A stretch of 33,657 nt of DNA from an uncultured Clostridia bacterium. GTDB taxonomy: Bacteria; Bacillota; Clostridia; Christensenellales; Aristaeellaceae. Positions 1 to 8,378 of this stretch are shown here, in pieces. A model generated the notes under the pieces. That model had not been told where the DNA came from, searched no databases, and saw only the letters and a list, made by a program, of their open reading frames with translations. The position numbers and the translations under genes are program-made. The stretch's first letter is position 1. The number at the start of each line of letters is the position of its first letter. The stretch is taken from contig CAMVHE010000030.1 of NCBI GenBank assembly GCA_947167215.1, forward strand, positions 1 to 33,657, read 5' to 3'.

Positions 1-7
1 GTTTCCC

Positions 8-646
8 CTATCGCGCTTTCCGCATCGCATCTGCAACGATGTGCTGCATTGTGCGTTTCATGGTTATTATGAGCAGATCCATGCCCACATAGATGAGGCC
101 AAAGAATACCGGTTCAACACCAAAGTGAACTCCATCCGGTGTACCCATCAGTGCATTCAGCAGGATATTGACCAGATTGTACACCCAGAAAACCAGAAAT
201 AGTACAACGCCTGAATGGATGATATTGAGAAAAAAATTCACGTATTTCTTTTTCGGATACATCATAAAGGCATCATTGGCACCAGGTGTCTTTGCGAAGA
301 AACGCAAGGCATTGTTAACCAGAATATCATTCATGATTCCCAGAGCAATCCCGAGAACCACCATCTGGTCCAGTGTATTGTCCACATAAAATCCAATGCC
401 CCAGAAAAAGAAGAAACAGGCTGCGCCGCAGAACCACCATTTGATCAGGATGGAGCGCACCGTATTGGAAAGGTGGATTCCCTTTCTGGAACGGTATTTC
501 CTTAATTCTTCTTCAGAAACCTTTGGGGAGTTTTCTTCATTGGCTTCCACAAGGTCCCGAACAGCATCTGTATGCAGGTGATAATACTCTGCCGCACTTT
601 TCTTCTCATCCTGTGGCTCTGCCGTTTTTTTTCGCCCGAAAGCCAT
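8..646 (-). CDS. Four-helix membrane protein, last seen gene of the sugar ABC operon
   Basis: I do not recognise this 212-residue protein. It has a charged, hydrophilic N-terminal tail (about residues 1-60, many Glu, Lys and Arg) followed by four likely membrane helices near 66-88, 92-112, 136-165 and 178-196, and a short basic C-terminus. The start chosen is the ATG at 646, preceded by AAGGAAGAGGG; an upstream in-frame ATG at 679 would add 11 residues but lies inside the intergenic hairpin. It follows another four-helix protein (715-1272) on the same strand, separated by a strong hairpin. Its place at the end of a carbohydrate importer operon suggests an accessory role at the membrane, but the sequence alone gives no function. 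The operon may continue beyond the window edge. Confidence 0.8.
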   Translation of the reverse strand: MAFGRKKTAEPQDEKKSAAEYYHLHTDAVRDLVEANEENSPKVSEEELRKYRSRKGIHLSNTVRSILIKWWFCGAACFFFFWGIGFYVDNTLDQMVVLGIALGIMNDILVNNALRFFAKTPGANDAFMMYPKKKYVNFFLNIIHSGVVLFLVFWVYNLVNILLNALMGTPDGVHFGVEPVFFGLIYVGMDLLIITMKRTMQHIVADAMRKAR

Positions 647-666
647 TCTGCCCTCTTCCTTGCAAA

Positions 667-694
667 TTTGGGCGGCCAACTCCGGCCGCCCAAA
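667..694 (-). other. Strong intra-operon hairpin
   Basis: Two 11-base arms (667-677 and 684-694, TTTGGGCGGCC and its complement) enclose a 6-base loop, lying between the genes at 715-1272 and 8-646. No clean run of U follows on the minus strand, so it looks more like an mRNA stabiliser or a partial terminator than a full stop. It could lower expression of the last gene relative to the upstream ones. Confidence 0.65.
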
Positions 695-714
695 GCAATG
701 ATTCTTGTAACCGG

Positions 715-1272
715 TTAATTCTCGCCGGAAATGTCAATCTCTGCCAGTCCGCCGTTATCTTCCACATCAATAGAAGTCTTGATGCTTCGAAGCATCTTCG
801 CATAGACCGGCATCAGGGCGGTAAGGACCACACCAACGATCAGAATCACAATGTGATTGCGCAGCATGGCGTACGCAGCTTCGATATAGACTTCCGAAGC
901 AATGGGGTTTTCCGCCCGGTGAAGTGCGGTAAAGATCAATGAACGATACTGAATATCCGAAAAGATGATTGCAGCAATCATCACCAGCATCAGGATGAGC
1001 ATCGGTTTATTGACCGGTTTGCGGACCGGGAATGCATTCAGGTAGCACACAAAGGACAGCATGGAAAGCAACATGGTGATAAAACCAAACAGGCCCATGC
1101 CAGCGCCCTGAATACGGCTGGTCGTATGAGAAATGTGAGTCAGATTCAGCGAATAGACCAGAAAAGCAAGCACAAATACCAGCATGGGAATGGTCTGCGG
1201 TTTACGCTTGAGGTTTACGATGATCTTTCGGAGAAATTCAGGCATATTGCTCGTCTTTGCATTCTGGCTCAT
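715..1272 (-). CDS. Four-helix membrane protein of the sugar ABC operon
   Basis: This 185-residue protein is not recognised. It has a basic N-terminal segment (about residues 1-26), four likely membrane helices near 27-44, 57-80, 90-106 and 138-158, and an acidic C-terminal tail with DVEDNGG and EIDISGEN. The ATG at 1272 follows AAGGAGGGATAAAGC; this ribosome site overlaps the stop codon of the ATPase gene upstream, so the two are probably translationally coupled. Its topology resembles that of three other small proteins in the operon, although I see no clear sequence similarity by eye. Because it is coupled to the transporter ATPase, an accessory or sensing role in the importer is the simplest idea, but this is inference. 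Confidence 0.82.
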   Translation of the reverse strand: MSQNAKTSNMPEFLRKIIVNLKRKPQTIPMLVFVLAFLVYSLNLTHISHTTSRIQGAGMGLFGFITMLLSMLSFVCYLNAFPVRKPVNKPMLILMLVMIAAIIFSDIQYRSLIFTALHRAENPIASEVYIEAAYAMLRNHIVILIVGVVLTALMPVYAKMLRSIKTSIDVEDNGGLAEIDISGEN

Positions 1273-1275
1273 GCT

Positions 1276-2355
1276 TTATCCCTCCTTAATCGCATTCGTG
1301 GTATCTTTGTCGAAGAAGTGCATCCGCTTAAAGGAAATAGCCACTTCATCTCCATTATGGTAATCACACCAGCCACGAAGTTTCGCGGATATCTTGTTGG
1401 CGACATCCGTGGCATTGCCCAGATGACCATGCACCAGAGTATTCATGCCAAGGTTTTCATTGCTGACAACCTTCATGATGATATCTCCGCCCTCAACGAT
1501 GTTCTCAGGACGGACACCCAGGGTAATCTCTTTTCCGTTGTAAGCCTGAAGCAGATGCTTATCCTGATCAGAAAGCTTCGTCCGCAGCTGTTCACCTACG
1601 AGCTCTCCGTCCTGGACACGGACATTGAAGAAGTTCATGGGCGGCAGACCAATGAAGCTTGCAACGAAAAGGTTGGCAGGAGAATCATAGAGTTCAAGCG
1701 GTGTTCCTACCTGCTGGACATGACCCATGGACATACAGACGATACGGTCTGCCAGTGTCAGAGCTTCCGTCTGGTCATGCGTCACGTACATCATGGTTGC
1801 CTGCAGGCGCTTGTGCAGCAACAGGATCTCCCGGCGCGTTGCGCCGCGCAGTTTTGCGTCCAGGTTGGAAAGCGGTTCATCAAAGAGGAACAGCTTCGGG
1901 TTCCGGACAATGGAACGACCCATGGCAACACGCTGACGCTGGCCGCCGGACAGTTGCGAAGGTTTCTTGTTGAGCTGGCTGGTAAGACCCAGAATCTCAG
2001 CGGCTGCAAGCACTTTCTTATGGATCACGTTCGGATTTTCCTTGCGGAGTGTCAGGGAAAATGCCATGTTCTCATAAATGGTCATGTGGCCATACAGTGC
2101 ATAGCTCTGGAATACCATGGCCATGTCCCTGTCTTTTGCAGGAGCATTCGTGATATCCTTGCCGTCCAGGAATAGCTTGCCATTAGAGATATCTTCCAGA
2201 CCTGCCACCATACGGAGCGTTGTGGATTTTCCGCAGCCGGAGGGGCCGACCAGGACGATAAACTCTCCGTCCTTCACATCAAGGTTGAAATCGAAGACGG
2301 CCTGGACATTGTTGTCATAGATCTTGTCGATATGTTGTAAACTGAGCTGTGCCAT
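1276..2355 (-). CDS. UgpC/MsmX-type carbohydrate ABC transporter ATPase
   Basis: This cytoplasmic ATPase should drive sugar import by binding the coupling helices of the two permeases encoded at 5703-7658. The 359-residue protein has Walker A GPSGCGKST at 37-45, signature LSGGQ at 135-139, Walker B LFLFDE at 155-160 and the switch His in THDQTEA near 193. A C-terminal regulatory (TOBE-like) region follows from about residue 240, as in MalK, UgpC and MsmX. Length and layout are normal for the family. The ATG at 2355 has AAGGAGG in the short 12-base gap after the preceding gene. In many Firmicutes one MsmX serves several importers from a distant locus; here the ATPase sits inside the operon, so it is probably dedicated, though sharing cannot be excluded. 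The substrate is unknown. Confidence 0.95.
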   Translation of the reverse strand: MAQLSLQHIDKIYDNNVQAVFDFNLDVKDGEFIVLVGPSGCGKSTTLRMVAGLEDISNGKLFLDGKDITNAPAKDRDMAMVFQSYALYGHMTIYENMAFSLTLRKENPNVIHKKVLAAAEILGLTSQLNKKPSQLSGGQRQRVAMGRSIVRNPKLFLFDEPLSNLDAKLRGATRREILLLHKRLQATMMYVTHDQTEALTLADRIVCMSMGHVQQVGTPLELYDSPANLFVASFIGLPPMNFFNVRVQDGELVGEQLRTKLSDQDKHLLQAYNGKEITLGVRPENIVEGGDIIMKVVSNENLGMNTLVHGHLGNATDVANKISAKLRGWCDYHNGDEVAISFKRMHFFDKDTTNAIKEG

Positions 2356-2367
2356 GCTTGTCCCTCC

Positions 2368-2871
2368 TTAAGCAGCAGCCTGTTGTCCGAGGGACGCCAG
2401 GTGTTCATTCAGCTCGCGGCTCTTGCGGATACCGATAACCGCTGACGCAAAGCAGCAAACGGCTGAAATGACCAGATAAACGATCACTCTTATAAACTGG
2501 GGGTCTTCCATGACCCGGTTGGTAACTCCACCTACCGTCACTTCCGCAGCATGTGCCTGCATCGGAAGAATGAAGATGCGCACAATCTGCAGGATTCCGA
2601 TGATGATCAGCACATAAGAGAAATTGATCTTATAGTTCTTCACACCTTCGGAAGACAGGAATGCTGCCAGCATGAATACCAGGTTGTAGATGATGGATGC
2701 TCCAATGCGGATCTGATAATAGAAGTTTCCTACATTGTGACCTATATCCGATTTATAGATATTGATGAAGTAGAAAACGTTGAAGAGGATCGCCAGAAGA
2801 ACGAGATTTGCAGAGAGCGTGTTTCTTGTAAAACGCATGCGGTCTCTTTGTATGGTGCGGTCATCACTCAT
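2368..2871 (-). CDS. Four-helix membrane protein of the sugar ABC operon
   Basis: This 167-residue protein is of unknown family. A charged, basic N-terminus (about residues 1-17) is followed by likely membrane helices near 18-38, 55-73, 84-103 and 126-147, and a soluble tail ending in Ala-Ala-Ala. The loop between helices 3 and 4 (about 104-125) should face the side opposite the termini. Its start overlaps the stop of the gene at 2868-3467 in an ATGA arrangement, and the ATPase gene follows after 12 bases, so all three should be translated together. Tight coupling between two unknown membrane proteins suggests that they form a complex. No catalytic motif is visible. Confidence 0.83.
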   Translation of the reverse strand: MSDDRTIQRDRMRFTRNTLSANLVLLAILFNVFYFINIYKSDIGHNVGNFYYQIRIGASIIYNLVFMLAAFLSSEGVKNYKINFSYVLIIIGILQIVRIFILPMQAHAAEVTVGGVTNRVMEDPQFIRVIVYLVISAVCCFASAVIGIRKSRELNEHLASLGQQAAA

Positions 2872-3467
2872 GCTGCAGCTTCCTTTCCCGCATCAATCAG
2901 ATGCTGTTCTTTCTTCATCAGACTGAATTTCCAAATCATATTGGCAACCAGAAGCACACAGCCGAGGATTGCCAAACCGAAAACAAGATTGTGAATATCA
3001 AACCAGAAAGTTGATTCCGTATAGAAGGTATGACGTCTTTCACTGAACTTTTTCAGTGCCTCAAAATCTACCTGTAAATACTGAGCCTTGAAAGCAGTAA
3101 TCTGTGCGTGTGCCCAGAAAGCAACATAGAAGTTGGCAATCACATTAACAACCACTGCAATGATATTGCCAATATAGTAGCGCCGCCTTACGTGTGTATT
3201 AGTAATAAAAAGCAGAAGGCTCGTAAGAATCAAACCAATGGCAAGATGCAGGAACGTCTTGTTGAAATCCTGCATGTCATAGTAAATGAATGCCCCTGCC
3301 ACGGAATTGCGGCGCGTGTTTTCCCTATTTGCCGCGTCTGTGATGGTGTAATACAGGGAATCAAAAAGGTCAGTCATAATCCCCAGGGAATAAATGAACA
3401 CAATTACACTGGTGCACAGCACGAACAGACAGACGGCTTTCTGGATCGTCATCTGCTTTTTATACAT
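2868..3467 (-). CDS. Four-helix membrane protein of the sugar ABC operon
   Basis: This 199-residue protein is not recognised. Likely membrane helices lie near residues 10-33, 70-88, 97-120 and 157-178. There are two sizeable loops on the same side, about 34-69 and 121-156, both rich in aromatic and charged residues, which could be extracytoplasmic and could meet a ligand or the binding protein. The C-terminal tail ends in Ala-Ala-Ala, like its overlapping neighbour. The ATG at 3467 is preceded by GGGAGGG at good spacing. It is the first gene after the stable hairpin that follows the binding protein gene, so its expression is probably lower than that of the binding protein. Confidence 0.83.
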   Translation of the reverse strand: MYKKQMTIQKAVCLFVLCTSVIVFIYSLGIMTDLFDSLYYTITDAANRENTRRNSVAGAFIYYDMQDFNKTFLHLAIGLILTSLLLFITNTHVRRRYYIGNIIAVVVNVIANFYVAFWAHAQITAFKAQYLQVDFEALKKFSERRHTFYTESTFWFDIHNLVFGLAILGCVLLVANMIWKFSLMKKEQHLIDAGKEAAA

Positions 3468-3496
3468 AGTGACCCTCCCGAAATGTTTTGAGAGAA

Positions 3497-3528
3497 CGCC
3501 TCCCCGAAAGTCCCCTTTCGGGGAGGCG
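3497..3528 (-). terminator. Attenuator-like hairpin after the binding protein gene
   Basis: A perfect 14-bp stem (3497-3510 with 3515-3528, CGCCTCCCCGAAAG and its complement) closes a 4-base loop in the 90-base gap between the binding protein gene and the next gene. On the minus strand it is followed by TTCTCTC rather than a true U run, so readthrough is likely. Hairpins at this place in importer operons commonly protect upstream mRNA and leave more transcript for the binding protein than for membrane components. Confidence 0.7.
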
Positions 3529-3557
3529 AAATCATGTGAATCGTTTATAAGCGTGAA

Positions 3558-5642
3558 TTACTGAAGAGAATTGTAATAGTCAAGAATGTCTTCCCAAGCC
3601 CATTCCTTGATCTCGAGGTAAGGAATGCCATTCCAGGTATCAGCAACGGTGCTTGCAGCTTCCTCAGCAGAGGAGAAGCCTTCGAAGGTCAGACCATTGG
3701 CAATGCAGTCAACCAGAACGTTGACCTGATCATCACCCTTGGCGCTGCTGAACTTGGTCTTCAGCTCGGTGTAGGTATTGATCGTGTCATTGTCGATCTT
3801 CGTGGTGGGCAGCACGGTGGGAACAGAGGTGTACCAGCCGTTCTCGGTCACAGCCAGTTCGGGATGCTTGATGGTGCCAAGACCGATAGCCGTGGAGATA
3901 TGTCCTGCACCCTCGCGGCCGGCCTCAGAAGTGCACTGATATTCGAACGCCTGAGACTTTGCGAAGGAAAGGGTGGATCCCAGATACATACGAGCATAGT
4001 TGGTATAGTTGCCGCTGGCCTTCTCCCAGAGTTCTGCACGGGTAGCGTCAGCGATTTCAGGCATTTCCTGACCGTTGAACATGAAGGTTGCATAGCTTCC
4101 GTCCGCATTCTTCTTGATGAACGCGTCAGGACCATAGGACATGAGGATCATGCCTTCGGGGCTGTAAGCATAGTCAATCAGCTTGAGAGCTGCATTCAGC
4201 TTGTCGGGATTGTTGGCAACAGCAGGAGCAGAGATTCCCCAACCATCGGTCTTGACAGAACGCCAGGACTCGGTAAAGCGCATGTAAACGCCATCCTCGT
4301 TGGTGCCGTCATACCACCGGGCAACAGGAACCATAACTGCCATGTACTTTTCGCCTTCCTGCAGCTTGGTCTCATTGTAGATGGTCTGGGTCTGGTTGTA
4401 GTCATAGTGCATGAAACCGAGATCATTCTCAAGATACTTTGCAGTGTTCTCAGCTTCTTTGTTTACGAAAGCTTCGGAGATGAGGCCTTCGGTAACCAGC
4501 GTATGCATCCGAGCGAGAGCTTCATAGGTGCCGGCTTCCTGACGGGCATCATGCAGCAGGTTGTCGGTGCCTACATAGAGGTAATCCTGACGGGACTCAA
4601 GGCCACGAACGCCGAAGAGGTGTCCGGCAAAGCGGAACATATCAACGCGGCGCTGATTGTTGTCATCCTCACGGGTGAAGAGGCCCTGAACCTTGTCAGT
4701 TCCGTTCAGCGTGTAAGCATTGGCAACTACGCAGCGGAGCAGAGCAACCAGCTCATCTGCATCCCAAGCAGCATTCTGTCCAACGAACAGATTGGAGCGC
4801 TGGGTGCCATAGTAGCCATTGTAAGCTTCGTCGATGTACTTACGCAGCATGTTGACAGCAGCAACGCCGTCCACATCGCCAGCAGCAAGAGCATCATTCA
4901 TCGTTGCGATGATGTTGCCTGCAGCATCATAATTCTTGGAAATGGTTTCCACTGCAGTGCCGTCGAGCGTGACAACGTCAATATCGACAGAACCGGCGGT
5001 AGGCATATAAGGAGTATAAGCGGCAGGCTTGAGGGTTCCGCACTTCTCAGCGGTGAATTCGCCTTCGCCGTCCAGCAGCTTTGCTACCCAGTCTACACGC
5101 ATGAGGGGCATTCTCTCGATATCGTTGACACCGTCAAAATACGGAGAGAAGTAGATAGCGCCGGTGCTTACGTTACCGGTAATGGAAAGACGGACGATGG
5201 GGTTTGCTTCAAGGTATGCCTTGAAGTTCGGCATCTCGTCAAGATACTCGGCGATATTGACAATCGCTCCGCTCTCACCATACTCAGACAGCTTTGCAGC
5301 GGTACCGCTCAGCATGTCAACCTCGGTGAGCTGCTCTTTCCAGTACTCGAATTCGTTGGCTGCGCTGTTGCCCTGATACTTGTTTTCAAAGACAACCTTC
5401 AGCACATTCTGCACTTCAACCCAGGTGGGTTTGAGGTCGCCGGAATGATAGGTATTGCCATCTGCCAGGGTGATTCCTTCACCGGCAGTCTGGTCATCAA
5501 AGAAAAGACCAGTCTTCGCGCTGTTATAGCCTGTTGCCATGCGCAGTACGGTGCCGTCTGCATACTCAAGATCAGCAAAAGCTGCAGAGCAGACGAGAAC
5601 CATCATGATGGCAAGCAGCCAAGACAAAAGCTTCTTGTTCAT
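3558..5642 (-). CDS. Large extracellular solute-binding protein of the sugar ABC importer
   Basis: This is likely the substrate-capturing protein of the importer, working outside the membrane and delivering ligand to the permeases at 5703-7658. The 694-residue product starts with a Sec signal peptide (about residues 1-23, basic MNKK, hydrophobic core, AFA before Asp). The Cys in the core has Val before it, so it is not a proper lipobox and the protein looks secreted rather than lipid-anchored. Many acidic and aromatic residues (Trp, Tyr) fit a carbohydrate binder. LplA-type partners of LplB/LplC permeases usually have about 500-560 residues, so this one is clearly longer. The ATG at 5642 follows AAGGAGGAG; a longer frame from 5669 lacks a ribosome site. 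The sugar bound cannot be told. Confidence 0.9.
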   Translation of the reverse strand: MNKKLLSWLLAIMMVLVCSAAFADLEYADGTVLRMATGYNSAKTGLFFDDQTAGEGITLADGNTYHSGDLKPTWVEVQNVLKVVFENKYQGNSAANEFEYWKEQLTEVDMLSGTAAKLSEYGESGAIVNIAEYLDEMPNFKAYLEANPIVRLSITGNVSTGAIYFSPYFDGVNDIERMPLMRVDWVAKLLDGEGEFTAEKCGTLKPAAYTPYMPTAGSVDIDVVTLDGTAVETISKNYDAAGNIIATMNDALAAGDVDGVAAVNMLRKYIDEAYNGYYGTQRSNLFVGQNAAWDADELVALLRCVVANAYTLNGTDKVQGLFTREDDNNQRRVDMFRFAGHLFGVRGLESRQDYLYVGTDNLLHDARQEAGTYEALARMHTLVTEGLISEAFVNKEAENTAKYLENDLGFMHYDYNQTQTIYNETKLQEGEKYMAVMVPVARWYDGTNEDGVYMRFTESWRSVKTDGWGISAPAVANNPDKLNAALKLIDYAYSPEGMILMSYGPDAFIKKNADGSYATFMFNGQEMPEIADATRAELWEKASGNYTNYARMYLGSTLSFAKSQAFEYQCTSEAGREGAGHISTAIGLGTIKHPELAVTENGWYTSVPTVLPTTKIDNDTINTYTELKTKFSSAKGDDQVNVLVDCIANGLTFEGFSSAEEAASTVADTWNGIPYLEIKEWAWEDILDYYNSLQ

Positions 5643-5702
5643 AATACTCCTCCTTGTGTAAAAACACATTCTCTATGGTGAAGCGGAAAACCGCATCAAC
5701 CC

Positions 5703-6593
5703 TTATTCTTTTACGCCGCCAACGTTAACGCCCTTGGCGAAGTATTTCTGGATAAACGGATAGATAATGAGGATCGGAACAATCGAACAGACAATCAGAG
5801 CGTAGATAACAGAGTCAGAAGCATAGACTTCATTCCAGCCAGCGATGAACTCTGCATCACGGTACTGCTCCAGGAGCTCACGGATGAAAACCTGCAGCGG
5901 CTTTTCAAAGGAATTGGAGATCATCTGTCTCGCCCAGAAGTATCCGTTCCAACGGGAAATAGCGAAGAACAGGGCCACCGTCGCGATGGTGGACTTGCTC
6001 ATGGGAATGTAAACCGTGGAAAGAACCTGGAATTCTGTGGCGCCGTCAACGATAGCGGCCTCTTCAATCTCGGAAGGAACACCCTCGAAGGCGTTGCGCA
6101 GGAGAATGATATTCATGGCTGCCATACCCATGGCAATAACGACCAGCCATTTGTCATCCATGATGCCCACGCCGTTAAAGACAGCCTTGGTTGCCAGATA
6201 GTTGAGGTACTGCGGGACAATACCTGCAGAGAACCACATGGTGAAAACCAGGAAGAAGTTAAATGCCTTACGGAACAGAAGACGCTTCTTGGACAGGGCG
6301 TAAGCGCCGAGAATCGAATAAAGCAGACTCCAGATGGTTCCGTACAGTGTCAGGAACAAGGTATTCGAATAGGAATTCCAGAACATGTTGTCCGTGAACA
6401 TCCGGTGGAATGCTTCAAACTGGATGTCCTTCGGAAGCAGGACGATCTCATTGTAATCGACTGCCTTCGCTCCGCTGATGGAAGCCGAAACGGCATACAC
6501 AAAGGGATAGAGACAGCCCAAGGCAAAAATGGTAAGCAACGTATAGCTGATAATCTTAAAGATCAGCTCCGTTACTTCAAGCTTTCTTTTCAT
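5703..6593 (-). CDS. Carbohydrate ABC transporter permease, LplC/YtcP type
   Basis: This is an inner-membrane permease of the CUT1 sugar importer class and pairs with the permease encoded just upstream. The 296-residue protein has about six membrane helices and a clear cytoplasmic EAA loop (EAAIVDGA, then the LSTVYIPMSK segment) that docks on the ATPase. The ending, a run of hydrophobic residues then FIQKYFAKGVNVGGVKE, is typical of LplC-like proteins. The ATG at 6593 follows GAGGGGG and lies 12 bases after the upstream stop. The binding protein gene follows after 60 bases, giving the usual permease-permease-binding protein order of this subfamily. Confidence 0.95.
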   Translation of the reverse strand: MKRKLEVTELIFKIISYTLLTIFALGCLYPFVYAVSASISGAKAVDYNEIVLLPKDIQFEAFHRMFTDNMFWNSYSNTLFLTLYGTIWSLLYSILGAYALSKKRLLFRKAFNFFLVFTMWFSAGIVPQYLNYLATKAVFNGVGIMDDKWLVVIAMGMAAMNIILLRNAFEGVPSEIEEAAIVDGATEFQVLSTVYIPMSKSTIATVALFFAISRWNGYFWARQMISNSFEKPLQVFIRELLEQYRDAEFIAGWNEVYASDSVIYALIVCSIVPILIIYPFIQKYFAKGVNVGGVKE

Positions 6594-6605
6594 GGCAGCC
6601 CCCTC

Positions 6606-7658
6606 TTAGTACAGTGACGTGTCGGATGCCTTGCGGGCAATGGTGTTCGCTCCGATAACCAGCAGCATGCCGATGACGTTGTTCATCATTTCAGCAGCGG
6701 AGGCAATACCCTTCGAAGCACCCTCAAGGCCGTAGCGGTTGGCAAAGGTAGATACTACGTCAGCGGTAACAAAGGTATTGGCATTATAGAGCAGGATAAC
6801 CTTCTCATAGCCGATGTTCAGCAGCGAGCCAATCCTCGTGATCAGCATGATGACAATGGTGGACAGGATGCTGGGCAGAACCACATAACGCATCTGTGCC
6901 ATCTTGTCAGCACCGTCGATCTGAGCCGCTTCATAGCTGGTCGGGGAGATGGCAATAATGGCAGCAAAGAAAACGATACTGTCATAGCCGGCACCTTCCC
7001 AGATACCGCTGATGATGTAGATGGCCCGGAAGAAGCCGGGATTGTTCAGCAGACCAGCCCTGGCCGTTTCCTGAGAAATGAGTCCGATATTGGCCAGCGC
7101 CTGAGAGACAATACCCATGTTGGATGTCTGGGCACCCTGCTTGACCAACATCATGACCAGAGAGGTCATAACGACGGTAGACATGAATTTGGGCAGGTAG
7201 GTAAGTACCTGGTAGACCGAACGCGCACCGTTAGAGCGGACTTCATTGAAGAAGAGAGCCAGAATGATGGGCATTGGAAAACCAAAGCACAGACCATAGA
7301 AGCTCAGCACAAAGGTGTTGCGCAGTGCTCTCCAGAATTCAATGGACAGTGTCTCCTTGCCGGAGAGCAAAATCTTGAAATTGGAAAATCCTGAGAACAA
7401 CTGATCTGCCACCGGCAGCACGTTGTCCGCAACTTTGAAACATCCCAGAAGTTCATACATCGGGAAGTAACGCCAGAGCAGGAAAACGATCAGCATGGGT
7501 ATCAACATCAGGTAGAGACGCCAATCCTTGGCGATCGTCAGCCCGACGTGGTGCCAGTAATGCTTCTCCACATCGTCTCTTACCACCTGTTCCGGGTTTT
7601 CGTGATACGATTTTGTCGCCTCATCGTACACGAGGAAGTCTGATGCAACTGCTTTCAT
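6606..7658 (-). CDS. Carbohydrate ABC transporter permease, LplB type
   Basis: This is the other transmembrane subunit of the sugar importer. The 350-residue protein has an N-terminal cytoplasmic extension of roughly 45 residues, then six likely helices and the EAA loop (EAAQIDGADKMAQMRYVVLP). LplB proteins are usually nearer 300-320 residues; the extra length is the hydrophilic N-terminus, which contains EKHYWHHVG before the first helix. I chose the ATG at 7658, one base overlapping the stop of the upstream gene (TGATG), with AAGGGGG upstream; a TTG at 7661 is the alternative. Substrate specificity cannot be read from the sequence. Confidence 0.93.
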   Translation of the reverse strand: MKAVASDFLVYDEATKSYHENPEQVVRDDVEKHYWHHVGLTIAKDWRLYLMLIPMLIVFLLWRYFPMYELLGCFKVADNVLPVADQLFSGFSNFKILLSGKETLSIEFWRALRNTFVLSFYGLCFGFPMPIILALFFNEVRSNGARSVYQVLTYLPKFMSTVVMTSLVMMLVKQGAQTSNMGIVSQALANIGLISQETARAGLLNNPGFFRAIYIISGIWEGAGYDSIVFFAAIIAISPTSYEAAQIDGADKMAQMRYVVLPSILSTIVIMLITRIGSLLNIGYEKVILLYNANTFVTADVVSTFANRYGLEGASKGIASAAEMMNNVIGMLLVIGANTIARKASDTSLY

Positions 7659-8242
7659 CAATATCCCCCTTCATTCTCTTCCCGCTCCTTTTGCGTGCGA
7701 AGAAGATATGTTTTTTGATCCTCGAGCATTCCATCGAGTCTCGCTGCAATCCAGACCACCACCATCGTGAACAGTCCGGACAGTGCATCCGTAGTAAAGA
7801 AGTTCAGACAGGCAGACAGCCCTGCACCTGTAAGCAATGCTACCAGTGCCCGTCCCAGCTGCATCAGCAGCTGTGTGCCCAAAGCATACAGAAGCGTTAT
7901 CAGGGTTTCTTCCCGGATCCGTTTCTGTGAAAAAAGCCGAATAAGAAAAAGTGCCACCAGCGACATCAGATTGCCGATACCGTAAATAAGATACTGTCTT
8001 GGAGTTCCGCCGCCTGCCAAGCAGAAAACCAACCCTGCAAGTACGGCGTGAATTCCTCCCCATTTCCCCCATCGCATCATAACAATGGCTGTCACTGCCG
8101 CTGCTGCCGAAACCGTATACAGCTGATCCCGAAACCAGCGGCTCCCCGCCGTGATGATCAGAAATTCGGACAGCACCAGAATAATGGCAAAAAAGAATAA
8201 ATCCATTCGGCGATACTGTTCAAAAGTCAAATGCCGATTCAT
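7658..8242 (-). CDS. Six-helix membrane protein, first gene of the sugar ABC operon
   Basis: The family is not certain. The 194-residue protein has roughly six hydrophobic segments (near 13-33, 40-58, 60-78, 85-103, 113-135 and 148-166) and a charged C-terminal tail. The glycine-rich GKWGGIHAVLAGL stretch and overall size recall S components of energy-coupling factor transporters, but I see no decisive motif, and a typical S component does not sit with a CUT1 importer. It opens the operon and its stop overlaps the permease start. The ATG at 8242 follows AAAAGGAAT. I could not find a convincing promoter in the 136 bases upstream, which hold an A+T-rich stretch and the small palindrome TCAATTGA. 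Confidence 0.8.
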   Translation of the reverse strand: MNRHLTFEQYRRMDLFFFAIILVLSEFLIITAGSRWFRDQLYTVSAAAAVTAIVMMRWGKWGGIHAVLAGLVFCLAGGGTPRQYLIYGIGNLMSLVALFLIRLFSQKRIREETLITLLYALGTQLLMQLGRALVALLTGAGLSACLNFFTTDALSGLFTMVVVWIAARLDGMLEDQKTYLLRTQKEREENEGGY

Positions 8243-8378
8243 TGTATTCCTTTTAGCAAAATGTAAAATATGCCCAAATAGTCTGTTTGTCGTTCAATCA
8301 ATTGACTCTCATTTTATCCATGCGGCCGATGCGCGTACATACCTTAAATAAATCGATGCATGGACAAAACAGTTCTTG

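Noticed and set aside
3864-5681. Open frame of 605 codons on the plus strand, antisense to the binding protein gene
   Set aside because: It has no ribosome site and no domain pattern, and the opposite strand has a clear signal peptide, start and family features. Codon choice in the real gene leaves the antisense frame free of stops.
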